Assembly: GCA_934446065.1 (NCBI GenBank)
Contig: CAKSDP010000012.1
Span: 1 to 57,665, forward strand
Length of the DNA stretch: 57,665 bases
Direction: 5' to 3'
From: an uncultured Eubacteriales bacterium
GTDB taxonomy: Bacteria; Bacillota; Clostridia; Oscillospirales; CAG-272
Shown here: one piece after another, positions 44,813 to 53,616 of the stretch
Layout: each line of letters begins with the position of its first letter
Numbering within the stretch: position 1 is the stretch's first letter
Translations under genes and position numbers: made by a program
The notes under the pieces: generated by a model
Seen by the model: the letters and a program-made list of their open reading frames with translations, nothing else
Databases searched by the model: none
Told to the model about the DNA's origin: nothing

Positions 44813-45238
44813 ATGGATATCAGAGAAAAAAGCGCATATCTCAAGGGCCTTGCAGAGGGCATGAAGCTCGACGCTTCCAAGGATGAGACAAAGCTTCTCG
44901 GCGCTATCATCGACCTTCTCTCCGACGTTGCCGAAAAGATCGACGAGCTTGACGGCGACCTTGAGACCGCAAACGATTACATCGAAGAGATCGACGAGGA
45001 TCTCGGATCGCTCGAGGAGTACGTTCTCGGTGACGAGTGCGACTGCGACTGCTGCGATGACGATGACGACGATGATGACGACGACTGCGACTGTGACTGT
45101 TGCTGCGGAGAGAATGATTTCCGTATGCTGATGTGCCCGCACTGCAACGAGGAGATCTACTTCGACGACACGATCGAGCCGGACGAGCTGATCTGCCCTG
45201 CTTGCGGCAAGCCTGTTGCAGACAAGGCTGAAGACTGA
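44813..45238 (+). CDS. CD1247-type zinc-ribbon protein with an Asp/Cys-rich linker
   Basis: The 141-residue protein has an N-terminal helical domain (REKSAYLKGLAEGMKLDASKD; about 1-70) known from CD1247-like clostridial proteins. A remarkable linker of alternating Cys and a run of ten Asp (about 76-100) follows, and then a zinc ribbon (MCPHCNEEI; LICPACGKPV). It lies 44 bases after efp, a pairing seen in other Clostridia. The linker could bind metal. The function is unknown. Confidence 0.82.
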   Translation: MDIREKSAYLKGLAEGMKLDASKDETKLLGAIIDLLSDVAEKIDELDGDLETANDYIEEIDEDLGSLEEYVLGDECDCDCCDDDDDDDDDDCDCDCCCGENDFRMLMCPHCNEEIYFDDTIEPDELICPACGKPVADKAED

Positions 45239-45251
45239 GCAAAAAGAACAA

Positions 45252-45284
45252 GGGGTTGCCGCACGGCAGCCCCTCTTATTTTTT
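45252..45284 (+). terminator. terminator after the CD1247-type gene
   Basis: GGGGTTGCCG (45252-45261) and CGGCAGCCCC (45264-45273) form a ten-pair stem, followed by TCTTATTTTTT. Confidence 0.85.
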
Positions 45285-45294
45285 CGGAGGCTGT

Positions 45295-46284
45295 ATGAAA
45301 AATATCAGATTCGGAACGATCGGCACAAACTTTATTTCGGACACATTCGCGGAAGCCGTGGCGCTGACGGACTATGCGGAGATCGTATCAGTATACTCCC
45401 GCTCGCACGAAACGGGATCGGCGTTCGCGGCAAAGCACGGTATCGCGTGCGACCGCGTGTTCACCGATTTTGAATCGTTTGCAGGGTCCGGCATCGACGC
45501 AGTGTACATCGCGTCGCCGAACTCACTGCACGCAAAGCAAAGTATATATTTTCTCGAGCGCGGGATCCATGTGCTCTGCGAGAAGCCGGAGGCGTCCGAT
45601 CTCGCGGAATATCTGACCATGCACGAAGCATCGGTAAAAGGCGGCGCCGTGCTGCTCGAGGCGATGCGCCCGGCACACGATCCCTCGTGGCAGGTGATCT
45701 CTGACGCGCTGCCGCAGATCGGAAGGATACGCCACGCGGCATTTGAGTTCTGCCAATACTCATCGCGCTACGGGCGGCACATGGCGGGCGAGCACGTAAA
45801 CACATTCGACCCGTCGTTCTCGAACGCGGCGCTGATGGACATTGGTGTGTACCCTCTCCACTGCATTGTAATGCTGTTCGGCGCACCCGACGAGGTGACG
45901 GCAAAATCCGTTTTCCTGCCGGACGGCTTTGAGGCATCCGGCGAGGCGCTCCTCCGCTACGGCTCCATGACCGCATCGGCACATTATTCAAAGATATACG
46001 GCTCAACGCGCCCGTCCGCGATATTCGGCGAGGACGGCGAGATCCTCATAGACAAGCTGTCGTTCCCGCACGCGGCAAAGCTCCGCCTGCGCACGGGCGA
46101 GGAGCGCACGCTGCCGATCGAGCCGGTGCCGAACAATCTCGTATGGGAGATACGCGATTTTTGCGAGCTTGTCGAGCGCGGCGACACAGATCACCGATTT
46201 GCGCGTGTCACGGAATCAGTGATGCGAGTGCTTGACCTTGCACGTGCGGAAACGGGCATTATTTGGGACAAGGATCGCATCTGA
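45295..46284 (+). CDS. Gfo/Idh/MocA-family oxidoreductase
   Basis: The ATG at 45295 follows GGAGG. The 329-residue protein has an N-terminal NAD(P)-binding fold (RFGTIGTNFISDTFAEA), the family segment YIASPNSLHAKQ, GIHVLCEKPEASD with the catalytic Lys of EKP, and a C-terminal alpha/beta domain (GVYPLHCI). Members oxidise or reduce sugars and related alcohols. The substrate is unknown. The gene follows the efp unit's terminator, so it may be transcribed from read-through or its own weak promoter. Confidence 0.9.
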   Translation: MKNIRFGTIGTNFISDTFAEAVALTDYAEIVSVYSRSHETGSAFAAKHGIACDRVFTDFESFAGSGIDAVYIASPNSLHAKQSIYFLERGIHVLCEKPEASDLAEYLTMHEASVKGGAVLLEAMRPAHDPSWQVISDALPQIGRIRHAAFEFCQYSSRYGRHMAGEHVNTFDPSFSNAALMDIGVYPLHCIVMLFGAPDEVTAKSVFLPDGFEASGEALLRYGSMTASAHYSKIYGSTRPSAIFGEDGEILIDKLSFPHAAKLRLRTGEERTLPIEPVPNNLVWEIRDFCELVERGDTDHRFARVTESVMRVLDLARAETGIIWDKDRI

Positions 46285-46296
46285 GCACAACGCATA

Positions 46297-46336
46297 AAAA
46301 TAGAACCGACGCACGACACGTCGGTTCTATTTTTAT
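46297..46336. terminator. bidirectional intrinsic terminator
   Basis: AAAATAGAACCGACG (46297-46311) and CGTCGGTTCTATTTT (46319-46333) form a long perfect stem between the convergent oxidoreductase and cinA. Confidence 0.9.
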
Positions 46337-47625
46337 TTTATTTTCCGTCCTGCGTCAAGCGCCTCATGGATCGCGCGCTTAGCCGCAAGCTCCCGTATCA
46401 CGGCGCGGGTCCGTCTCTCGCCGAACTCGCACGTGAATGTTCGCACGCCGTCGGGCGAGGCAACGCCGAAGCACACATGGCCGCACGGCAGCGCCCCGTC
46501 CCCTCCGGGACCCGCAAGCCCCGTTACCGAAACGGCGACATCGCAGTCGAGCCTTGCACGAAGTTCCTCCGCCATCGCAGCCGCACACTCCTCGGACACG
46601 ACCCCGTATTTTTCGATGAGGTCGGACGGCACTGACAAAAACTCCTGCTTTGCGCCCGGCGTATATGCGACAGCCCCGCCGAGCAGAACCGCCGACGCCC
46701 CCGCGATATCGGTAACCATTTTCGACGCAAGTCCGCCGGTGCAGCTCTCGGCAAATCCGACGGTTATGCCCCGCGCGGCGAATTCCTCGACAAGTGCGCG
46801 TGCAGCGGCACATCCGCTGTCGGGCATCACCCGACCGAACACGGCATATATGTAGCGTCCGGCTTCCGTCGCGCGGATGCGCTCGACCATCGCGTCACAC
46901 TTTTTCGCCGCTGTCTCCTCGTCGTCCGCCATTGACGTAACGCGGATTCTCACCTCGCCCGTCTCGCAGTACGGCGCGACAGTCGGGTCTTTGCTGTCCA
47001 TGAAATCAGAAAGCAGTTCATCCGCCGCCGATTCACCGATACCGTACATATAGATATTCCTGCTGACAAGCACCTGTCCCGCGTCACGCACGAGCCACGG
47101 GATCACAGACCGCTCGACCATCCGTTCAAACTCATTCGGGGGGCCGGGCAGAAGGATCGCCGTCTTTTCACTGCCGCCGATGTTTCCGTGGATTATCAGC
47201 CCCGGCGCCGTTCCGGCGTCATTTTTTATTATCTCGGCGCCCTCCGGAACGTATGCCTGGCGGCGATTGTTCGCGCTCATATGAGCACGCCCGATCATCG
47301 CAAGACGTGCCTCGATATCGCTCATCACTTCATCGGAAAAACGCAGCTCAAGCCCGAAGAACGCCGCCGCGGTCTCGCGCGTGATGTCATCACAGGTCGG
47401 ACCGAGTCCGCCCGTCAGGAACACGGCATCCGATCGCGAAAACGCGGACTCAAGCTCCGACGACAGCCGCTCGGCGTTGTCGCCGACGACGCTCTGTCTG
47501 TAAACCGGGATTCCAAGCGCCGCAAGGGATCTCGCGAGAAACGATGCGTCCGTATTTATGATATCCCCGAGAAGAAGCTCAGTTCCGACGCTGATTATTT
47601 CAGCTGAACTTATCTTTGTCTCCAT
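46333..47625 (-). CDS. cinA: CinA: molybdopterin-binding-like domain plus nicotinamide-nucleotide amidase
   Basis: The 430-residue protein has the N-terminal MoCF/COG1058 domain (SVGTELLLGDIINTDASFLA; FLTGGLGPTCDDITRE; LLPGPPNEFERM) and the C-terminal CinA/PncC domain with VGFAESCTGGLASKM and VSVTGLAGPGG. The first domain acts as a pyrophosphatase and the second deamidates nicotinamide mononucleotide, together salvaging NAD by-products. In some bacteria it is co-transcribed with recA; here it stands alone. GGGGG lies eight bases before the ATG. Confidence 0.95.
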   Translation of the reverse strand: METKISSAEIISVGTELLLGDIINTDASFLARSLAALGIPVYRQSVVGDNAERLSSELESAFSRSDAVFLTGGLGPTCDDITRETAAAFFGLELRFSDEVMSDIEARLAMIGRAHMSANNRRQAYVPEGAEIIKNDAGTAPGLIIHGNIGGSEKTAILLPGPPNEFERMVERSVIPWLVRDAGQVLVSRNIYMYGIGESAADELLSDFMDSKDPTVAPYCETGEVRIRVTSMADDEETAAKKCDAMVERIRATEAGRYIYAVFGRVMPDSGCAAARALVEEFAARGITVGFAESCTGGLASKMVTDIAGASAVLLGGAVAYTPGAKQEFLSVPSDLIEKYGVVSEECAAAMAEELRARLDCDVAVSVTGLAGPGGDGALPCGHVCFGVASPDGVRTFTCEFGERRTRAVIRELAAKRAIHEALDAGRKIK

Positions 47626-47695
47626 GTCATGACCCCCAAGACGTAATTATTTTTTCAGTCGCCCTATTTCGTGCATTAATTCTGCCGCACGTGAA

Positions 47696-47800
47696 TATAA
47701 TAGACGTAGCGCCGCAACAGCCGGAGCCGCTCACCCGTATGCCGGACCACGCCGGGGGCAGATCGGGCGCACGCCGCTCCCGCTGTCCGGTGCATTTTTT
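47696..47800 (+). ncRNA. candidate rod-shaped small RNA with terminator
   Basis: A TATAAT at 47696-47701 (no good -35) is followed by a G+C-rich stretch from 47709 to 47793 that folds on itself. GCGCCG pairs with CGGTGC, ACAGC with GCTGT, GGAGC with GCTCC, CCCG with CGGG and TGCC with GGCA, giving one long rod ending in ATTTTTT. The size resembles a small SRP RNA, but the GGAA-loop consensus is absent. It lies between cinA and the zinc-ribbon gene, both on the other strand. Confidence 0.45.
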
Positions 47801-47804
47801 GTAT

Positions 47805-48236
47805 TTACCGTATTTTGAGTGAGAAGCGCTCCGAGCATTTCGGGCACTTCACCGTATGCACTCCGCGCTCACGCGGAAGGCGAAGCACGGCCTTGCAGTG
47901 CGGGCATTTTCGGTAAACGTTTGTCTTGCGCTCCTTTATGCGGTTGCGGACCAGTCCGAACCACTCGCCGGCGCGGGACACTACCGCCGAAAATCGCCTG
48001 TTCTCCTCGCGTCTCTTATAAATATTCTTTGAAAAAACGCGGTACGACGCCAGAACGATCAGCACGATCGCCGTAAAATCAAGTATTTGTGCCACGAGCG
48101 TGAGACGAAGCAAAAGGAAAACCGCACGGAGCACCCAGATAACGAGGACTGCTCCGATCGACCAATAATACAGGCGGTCGGGGCCGTATCTGCCCTGCAT
48201 GAACGCCGCAAACCTTTCTCTGAGCCTTGAAAACAT
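47805..48236 (-). CDS. two-helix membrane protein with C-terminal zinc ribbon
   Basis: The 143-residue protein starts seven bases after GGAGG. It has two membrane segments (about 27-46 and 49-67), a basic linker (KRREENRRF; IKERKTNVYRK) and a zinc ribbon with CPHCKAVLRLP and VKCPKCSERF. The family is uncharacterised. The pattern suggests a membrane protein with a cytosolic metal-binding tail. Confidence 0.7.
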   Translation of the reverse strand: MFSRLRERFAAFMQGRYGPDRLYYWSIGAVLVIWVLRAVFLLLRLTLVAQILDFTAIVLIVLASYRVFSKNIYKRREENRRFSAVVSRAGEWFGLVRNRIKERKTNVYRKCPHCKAVLRLPRERGVHTVKCPKCSERFSLKIR

Positions 48237-48447
48237 CCGAACACCTCCGAATCTTTATGATAATATTATATTCCCACGGGGCACACAGATTCAAGGGCTG
48301 TCCGGCATTTTTGCGTAAAATAATTATGAATTTGTGATACTTTGTCTTTGTCGCAAATATAATTGTACAAACAAGTCTGAGTAGGGTGCCGCACGATCAC
48401 GTGCCGTCGCACATTTGCAGTGCCCGTCTCATATATCGGAGATAATT

Positions 48448-49041
48448 ATGCGTCGTTTGATCACTCTTGTTACAGCAGTATTTCTTATACTTACCGTCAC
48501 GTCATGCACGCGCGACAGCGGCGGAGTTCTCTCATATCAAAGCTCGGTCACCGGAGCTGAGGTCCGTGTCAAAAGCGGCACTGCGGAATACTCGGCGATA
48601 GTGACGCTTGACCGCGACATTCCCGAAGACGACACCGTATACAGGAAATCGTCGATCGAGATCACCTCGCCCGCCGAGATCGCGGGGGTGCGTTTCTCAT
48701 TCGAGGGGAACACGGCGCAGATACACTGCGGCGATACGTCGTCCCCTCTCGCTGATACTGCGGCGCGGGCAGTATACCGCATCATACGTTCGCTGTCGCT
48801 GAGAGACGGCGAGCTTTGCGGTGCGGGCGACGGGATCTCGGGCGGCGGCGACACGCGATCGTTCAGGTTCGAGTGTGCGGAGAAGGACGGTCAGGTTTCC
48901 TACGATCTGACGCTCGATGACGACGGACGTCCGACGTGCGCCGTGATCGACGGGGATGGTGAAGATCTGCGCGTGGATTTCGTAAAGCTGTACATGGAGA
49001 GCGCGGACGCAGGCACAACTTCACCTGACATTAACGAATAA
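48448..49041 (+). CDS. lipoprotein of unknown function
   Basis: I choose the ATG at 48448, after CGGAGA, because a lipoprotein signal (LITLVTAVFLILTVTSC, Cys20) begins there. The 197-residue protein is mostly beta strand (GAEVRVKSGTAEYSAIVTLD; VSYDLTLDDDGRPTCAVIDG), which would suit a LolA-like open barrel, but I cannot confirm this. It has no catalytic motif. A hairpin GCGGGA/TCCCGC at 49051-49078 ends the gene. Confidence 0.6.
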   Translation: MRRLITLVTAVFLILTVTSCTRDSGGVLSYQSSVTGAEVRVKSGTAEYSAIVTLDRDIPEDDTVYRKSSIEITSPAEIAGVRFSFEGNTAQIHCGDTSSPLADTAARAVYRIIRSLSLRDGELCGAGDGISGGGDTRSFRFECAEKDGQVSYDLTLDDDGRPTCAVIDGDGEDLRVDFVKLYMESADAGTTSPDINE

Positions 49042-49099
49042 AAGAGGGCGGGATCGGCACGGTGATGTCGGTCCCGCTTTATTTGCGCACCTCTTCCGG

Positions 49100-49128
49100 T
49101 TGCAATTTGTGCTGAAATGGTATATAAT
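49100..49128 (+). promoter_or_regulatory. promoter of the foldase operon
   Basis: TTGCAA (49100-49105) and TATAAT (49123-49128) are 17 bases apart, 32 bases before the gene at 49160. Confidence 0.75.
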
Positions 49129-49159
49129 ACACATATATCATGCGTAAAGGAATTCATGT

Positions 49160-50284
49160 ATGCAGAAATACAGAATATGTGCGGGAATTGTTGCCGCTGC
49201 CGCAGTCGTATCAATGTGCGCCTGCTCTTCGGGAATGAAAAGCTCCAAGGCTGAGCTTCAGACAGTCATGACTGTTGACGGGATTGAGGTTCCGTATGAA
49301 ATGTACCGTTATGCCGTTATGATGCACCTGCGTGATCGCTCGGAATTCGTATTGGCAGAGCGGCAGGCCGAAGCCGAAACGACGGACACTGTCGCAGAGA
49401 CGGCGGAGAGCGGCACGGCTGCTTCCGATAAAGAGCCGCGCGAGATCATATCCGATGCCATCGAAGGCTTGTCCGACAGCGAAAAGGAGGCGATAGCCGC
49501 AGAGGTTCGCGGCTACTCTCTTGAGACCGTCGCCAAAATATACTCCATTTGGAGCGTGGCAAAGGAATGCGGTATTGATCCCGACAGCGACAATATCGAG
49601 AAAATGACTGACATGAAGCTTGAGGAACTTCGCGCGACATACGACAGTGACAAGGATTATCTGTCAACTCTGAAGCTTTATTTCATGAACAACAACGTAT
49701 ACAGGGCCCTTGTAAAATACGAGATCATATACGACGAGGTATACGAGGCGTACCTGAAGAACGGTACCATTGCCAAGACAGAGGATTTCGCCGTATCGTA
49801 TATGCGAGCGGACACCGGCGCACGTGCAAAGCAGATACTCATTTCCTTTGAGCGCCACAATGACGCGGAAGCGCTTGCACTTGCCGAAGAGGTATACGCA
49901 GATGTGCTCTCACACGTATCTTCCGATGGTACGATCGACGAAGAAACGTTTGACTCGCTGTGCGACAAGTACGGCGAGGATCTGTACACATTCAAGAACC
50001 GTGACGGCTACTATCTCCCGCTCGGCTACTACGACGAGGCATTTGAAGAAGCGGCATTCGCGCTCGACATCGGTCACGTGAGCGATATCGTGCGGACAAG
50101 CTCCGGTTACAGCATCGTAATGCGGTGCGAAAAGGATGATTCCTACATCACCGAAAACGCTTCAAAGCTCGTTGACACCTGCGTCACGGGCGCATTCAAC
50201 GTGATCCTGCGCGACGCTGCGGAATCGGCTGAGATCGTGACAAACGACGCATTCGACAAGATCGACATATTCAATATAAAGTAA
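49160..50284 (+). CDS. lipoprotein, probable parvulin/SurA-like foldase
   Basis: The 374-residue protein has a signal with a lipobox ending MCAC (Cys22). An N-terminal SurA-like part (VDGIEVPYEMYRYAVMMHL) is followed by long helices. The segment RAKQILISFERHNDAEALALAEEVYADVL with the later FEEAAFALDIGHVSDIVRTSSGYSIVM has the order and ending of a parvulin domain. Such proteins help exported proteins fold outside the membrane. It heads an apparent operon with the next two genes. The parvulin core is divergent, so activity is uncertain. Confidence 0.75.
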   Translation: MQKYRICAGIVAAAAVVSMCACSSGMKSSKAELQTVMTVDGIEVPYEMYRYAVMMHLRDRSEFVLAERQAEAETTDTVAETAESGTAASDKEPREIISDAIEGLSDSEKEAIAAEVRGYSLETVAKIYSIWSVAKECGIDPDSDNIEKMTDMKLEELRATYDSDKDYLSTLKLYFMNNNVYRALVKYEIIYDEVYEAYLKNGTIAKTEDFAVSYMRADTGARAKQILISFERHNDAEALALAEEVYADVLSHVSSDGTIDEETFDSLCDKYGEDLYTFKNRDGYYLPLGYYDEAFEEAAFALDIGHVSDIVRTSSGYSIVMRCEKDDSYITENASKLVDTCVTGAFNVILRDAAESAEIVTNDAFDKIDIFNIK

Positions 50285-50297
50285 AAGGGGTACACCT

Positions 50298-51416
50298 TTG
50301 AACTACTACAATCCTTACACGGGAAACAAAAAGAAGATTCTGTTCCGGATACTGTTCGTGCTGCTTATGGCGGTCATAATCATAGCCGCTACCGTGATCC
50401 TCGGGAATTACCTGCGCGGTAAGGTCGATCCGGCAGACACGAGCGGAGGTGTCGGACGCGAGGACATCAAGACCGAGACCGCAGAGCCGATAATCAGCAT
50501 TCCGCCGTCCGAGGACGGTGCGGGCAGCTCCGTATCGGTAAAGGCGATGTGCATTCCACTTGACGATCCGAATCCCCCCGCCGCCGAGACAGGCGACGGC
50601 GAACCGACCCCGCGATCATTCTCCGACAGATGCACTGCCGAGGCGGAGGGGTACACCGGCGCGCTGATCCCGCTGACGGGAGAAGGCGGACGCATTCTTT
50701 ACAGCTCTGCGCGGATAGCGGAATTCAGCCGCACGTCCGACAACCCGTCGCTCCTCTCCGTTGACGGTGTGCGCGAATGCGTCAGCTTTGCACGCTCGCT
50801 CGGACTCCGCACGACCGCAATGATAATTGCGGGAGCCGACACGACCTCCGCCGACAAGGCGTTCGAGCTTGCGCTCGAGACCGACAGCCGCATTGCCGCA
50901 GACGCTGCGGAGGCGGGATTTGACGAGATTATCATATGTTCGCTTGCGTCTGATCCGACGAGCTTCACCGGCGACGGTATGCACAGGATCCTACGGTACG
51001 TGAACCAGATCGTTCCCGCAGCGGGATCGACCGCCGTCGGCATCTCCCTTTCACCCGAGATATACATGACAGCGTCCCTCTCCCCTCAGATCGAGATGCT
51101 TGTCAGCAGATCCGTATTCCTCGCGATGACGGTAACCCCCGAGAACAGCACCGACGGATATCTGACAGAGCTCTGCGATACACTCTCGGGCACGCTCTCC
51201 GTATACAATATGCGCCTGATCCTCAGCCCCGATAATATGGAGGCAGCGCGCGCGATCGGCAGCAAGCTTGCTGCAGTCGGTCATGAGAACTACCAGTTTG
51301 CAAATGTGCCGACGCCCGATCCTGCCGCTCCCGTAACAGACGAACCCACAACGGATGCACCTGCGGCCGACCCTCCGGCAACTGACGCTCCCGCTGCGAC
51401 GGACGACAATGGCTGA
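50298..51416 (+). CDS. membrane-anchored protein with a barrel-like domain, possibly glycoside-hydrolase-like
   Basis: The start is a TTG at 50298, seven bases after AAAGGGG. The 372-residue protein has one N-terminal membrane segment (ILFVLLMAVIIIAATVILG), a linker, a domain at about 120-330 with alternating strands and helices (SLGLRTTAMIIAGADT; AAEAGFDEIIICSLA; GSTAVGISLSPEIY) like a TIM barrel of the DUF4015 kind, and a Pro/Thr/Ala/Asp-rich tail. I cannot point to catalytic residues. It sits between the foldase and an uncharacterised gene. Confidence 0.5.
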   Translation: MNYYNPYTGNKKKILFRILFVLLMAVIIIAATVILGNYLRGKVDPADTSGGVGREDIKTETAEPIISIPPSEDGAGSSVSVKAMCIPLDDPNPPAAETGDGEPTPRSFSDRCTAEAEGYTGALIPLTGEGGRILYSSARIAEFSRTSDNPSLLSVDGVRECVSFARSLGLRTTAMIIAGADTTSADKAFELALETDSRIAADAAEAGFDEIIICSLASDPTSFTGDGMHRILRYVNQIVPAAGSTAVGISLSPEIYMTASLSPQIEMLVSRSVFLAMTVTPENSTDGYLTELCDTLSGTLSVYNMRLILSPDNMEAARAIGSKLAAVGHENYQFANVPTPDPAAPVTDEPTTDAPAADPPATDAPAATDDNG

Positions 51417-52377
51417 GCGGACGGGTGAGCTGTACCTCGTGTGCAATGCCGATGCACGAATAATCTTCCGCATCGGTAAAACGGGCAAGGTATCTGCGGC
51501 ATATAACGACAGCGCCGCTCCGCTTTTCCTTGGCAGAAGCCGCGTGCACTTCGAGGATTTTTGCCGAGGTGCGGCAATCGACGCGGAAGGGTGCGACATC
51601 GCGGTATTCCCTGTCGATCCCGCAACCTCATTTGTATGCGCGGTATGTAAGAGAAAAAAATATTTTTCAAGACCCGTAACGGAAGTGCTGTTTCTCAGGC
51701 GCGCGGTTCCCGACATAAAAACCGCCGCCGAATACGCGTCATCCGCATTTGACGGCGACGCGTTTGTCAAGGCTTTGCCGAAGGACACACGCCGCCGCAT
51801 TGCCGGTCTGATCTTCGCGACCGACGAGCTTTGCGAAAGGCAGGGCGGCGACACGGTTTTTGATGCAGCCGCGATCCTATCGCGCATTATTTCAAAAATA
51901 AAGGAGCACTTGCCGGACGGCTCCGCTGCAATCGACAGCGCACTCTTTGACACGTCCGTGCTGTGCTGCGCCGACCTCCCGAAATTCACAGCGATCGCGG
52001 CAATGTCTGCCGTAACGGCGCTGCGCCTATCATCGGACAACAGCTGTCACATGACGCTCGTATCCATCGGCGACACGGTTACACTTGACACTTCGTTTTC
52101 ACCGAAAAAGAATATTCCCATATCCGACGGCACACTGTTTGAGCTGTGCAGCTTTGCACCGTCGTGCGCCGCTGAGATCGCGGTGCTGTCGAGCATATCC
52201 GACGGTGCGGGGCTTTACGGCGCGGTCACGCATTCGCCCAACGGCAGAATGCACATCTGCACGTCATTTTCGGCGACGACCGATCCGGATGCGCTGAAAT
52301 ACAGCGATCACGCAGCCGAAGCTGAAGCGCTCACTGAAGAATATATTGCAGAAGCCGAAAAGTATCTGTTTATCTGA
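51409..52377 (+). CDS. uncharacterised protein, 322 residues
   Basis: I choose the ATG at 51409, which overlaps the end of the preceding gene by eight bases; 51355 is in frame but lies deeper inside that gene. The protein has no signal or membrane segment. It opens with strands around ELYLVCNADARIIFRIG and has a helical centre (KTAAEYASSAFDGDAFVKAL). The acidic end (AEAEALTEEYIAEAEKYLFI) is helical. I recognise no family. It is convergent with the gene ending at 52370 and overlaps it by eight bases. Confidence 0.55.
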   Translation: MAERTGELYLVCNADARIIFRIGKTGKVSAAYNDSAAPLFLGRSRVHFEDFCRGAAIDAEGCDIAVFPVDPATSFVCAVCKRKKYFSRPVTEVLFLRRAVPDIKTAAEYASSAFDGDAFVKALPKDTRRRIAGLIFATDELCERQGGDTVFDAAAILSRIISKIKEHLPDGSAAIDSALFDTSVLCCADLPKFTAIAAMSAVTALRLSSDNSCHMTLVSIGDTVTLDTSFSPKKNIPISDGTLFELCSFAPSCAAEIAVLSSISDGAGLYGAVTHSPNGRMHICTSFSATTDPDALKYSDHAAEAEALTEEYIAEAEKYLFI

Positions 52378-52888
52378 TCGCGAGGAGCAGCGCAAGCACA
52401 AGCACAATGTCCGCGCCCTCGCCTGACTCGCTGTCCGAGACGAGCATAAAGATCAGCGCGAACAGAAGCACATCTTCGTTTGATATCTCATCGCCAATAC
52501 CGATTTTTTCAAGCAGTGCGCCGAGTCCGCCGGAATGAGGCTTTTCGGCACTCTCGCATTTATCGCACGGCACAGGCGGCATCTCGGGTGCACATTCCTC
52601 CTTGGGCATCGCCGGAGGGTCGGGCATTTCATGAATTTCAGGCGGTGCGGTGTGTTTCCGCGATCGCATCGGCACGGATGTGCTGACGATCCCGTTGCGT
52701 GACAGCTCCGCGCTACCGGCGGTATCGCTTGCATCATCGTGCGTGACAAACTCACTGTCGGGGATGACCACGATCTCGTCCTCGCCGCCGCGCCGACGCC
52801 GCGAGAACCGACTTCCGTCATACCCCGGCGGCAGGGTCTCGCCGAATCGTCTGCCTGCGTCTCTTGATCTGACATTCTTCGAGTACAT
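52370..52888 (-). CDS. uncharacterised protein with hydrophobic C-terminus
   Basis: The 172-residue protein follows a GGGGG site. The N-terminal two-thirds is charged, Pro-rich and probably disordered, with RFSRRRRGGEDEIVVIPD and a short CDKCES. The end has LGALLEKIGIGDEISNEDVLLFALIFMLV and VLVLALLLAIR, one or two membrane segments. It is the last of three small genes (53530 to 52370) that appear to form an operon. I do not recognise it. Confidence 0.5.
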   Translation of the reverse strand: MYSKNVRSRDAGRRFGETLPPGYDGSRFSRRRRGGEDEIVVIPDSEFVTHDDASDTAGSAELSRNGIVSTSVPMRSRKHTAPPEIHEMPDPPAMPKEECAPEMPPVPCDKCESAEKPHSGGLGALLEKIGIGDEISNEDVLLFALIFMLVSDSESGEGADIVLVLALLLAIR

Positions 52889-52898
52889 GGTTATCCCC

Positions 52899-53303
52899 CT
52901 ACATCAGTTTCAGAATATCGCCGAGGCCGGCGATGTTTACGATGCTGTCGATGGCTTCGCAGCGCCTGCGGCTGAGAAACGGTTTCAGCGCAAGAAGCAG
53001 CTTCTTGCGGTCTGCCATACACCCGCCTCCGCCGGACTTTGCGGCACTGCCGCCACCTGAGGCAGGAGCTCCGCTGATACCCGACAGTGTGCTCATCACC
53101 TGCGGAAGCTTTGCAAGCATCTCCGGCGACAGGCTGAATCCTGCAGAATCATCCTCCTTCGGGAGCACCTCACCTGCGGGTGCACTCTCCGTCTCCGTCT
53201 CGCTCTCGTCGCCGCCGTTCTTCATTGACGATATGAGCGCTCGCACCGAATCATCTTCCATCAGCTTTTTCACAAGCTCGGAAATATCGCGCTCGCCGTC
53301 CAT
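52899..53303 (-). CDS. uncharacterised small protein, 134 residues
   Basis: The start overlaps the stop of the upstream gene by one base (TGATG). The protein has an acidic N-terminus (MDGERDISELVKKLMEDDS), a low-complexity Ala/Gly/Ser middle with one Cys, and a basic helical end (RKKLLLALKPFLSRRRCEAIDSIVNI, then LGDILKLM). Similar endings occur in uncharacterised clostridial proteins, as I recall. The function is unknown. Confidence 0.5.
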   Translation of the reverse strand: MDGERDISELVKKLMEDDSVRALISSMKNGGDESETETESAPAGEVLPKEDDSAGFSLSPEMLAKLPQVMSTLSGISGAPASGGGSAAKSGGGGCMADRKKLLLALKPFLSRRRCEAIDSIVNIAGLGDILKLM

Positions 53304-53530
53304 CAGCCCCGCCTGCCTTCCTTGTATTTCTTGAAGATTTCGGTGGCTCTTGCGATATCACTGTCAGACAGGCTTCCCGCAGCCGACCTGAGCCCCGCCA
53401 TGGTCTTCGGGTCCGGCTCGCCCTTCGGCAGCTTCACTCCCGATGCCGACGCAATGAGCGAAAGCATCTGCCACAGCTTATCATCCGGCAGAGCAGAAAG
53501 CATTTCCATCGTTTTTCTGTCGATTTTCAT
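53303..53530 (-). CDS. uncharacterised small protein, 75 residues
   Basis: The ATG at 53530 follows GAGGGAG by about ten bases; the frame upstream overlaps the divergent phosphodiesterase gene and is less likely. The protein is helical (MKIDRKTMEMLSALPDDKLW; DIARATEIFKKYKEGRRG). It is the first of three coupled small genes of unknown role and is divergent from the phosphodiesterase gene at 53617. Confidence 0.5.
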   Translation of the reverse strand: MKIDRKTMEMLSALPDDKLWQMLSLIASASGVKLPKGEPDPKTMAGLRSAAGSLSDSDIARATEIFKKYKEGRRG

Positions 53531-53616
53531 TATCCCAATTCTCCCTCTGATAGGATTTTTATCAGTATATGCCGCACAAATAATACTGCTACTGCGGCAA
53601 AGCTTTGGAGGCTGCA

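Noticed and set aside
47709..47793. Small signal recognition particle RNA
   Set aside because: The size and rod shape fit, but the conserved GGAA-loop and the AGCAG side of the symmetric loop are missing on both strands.
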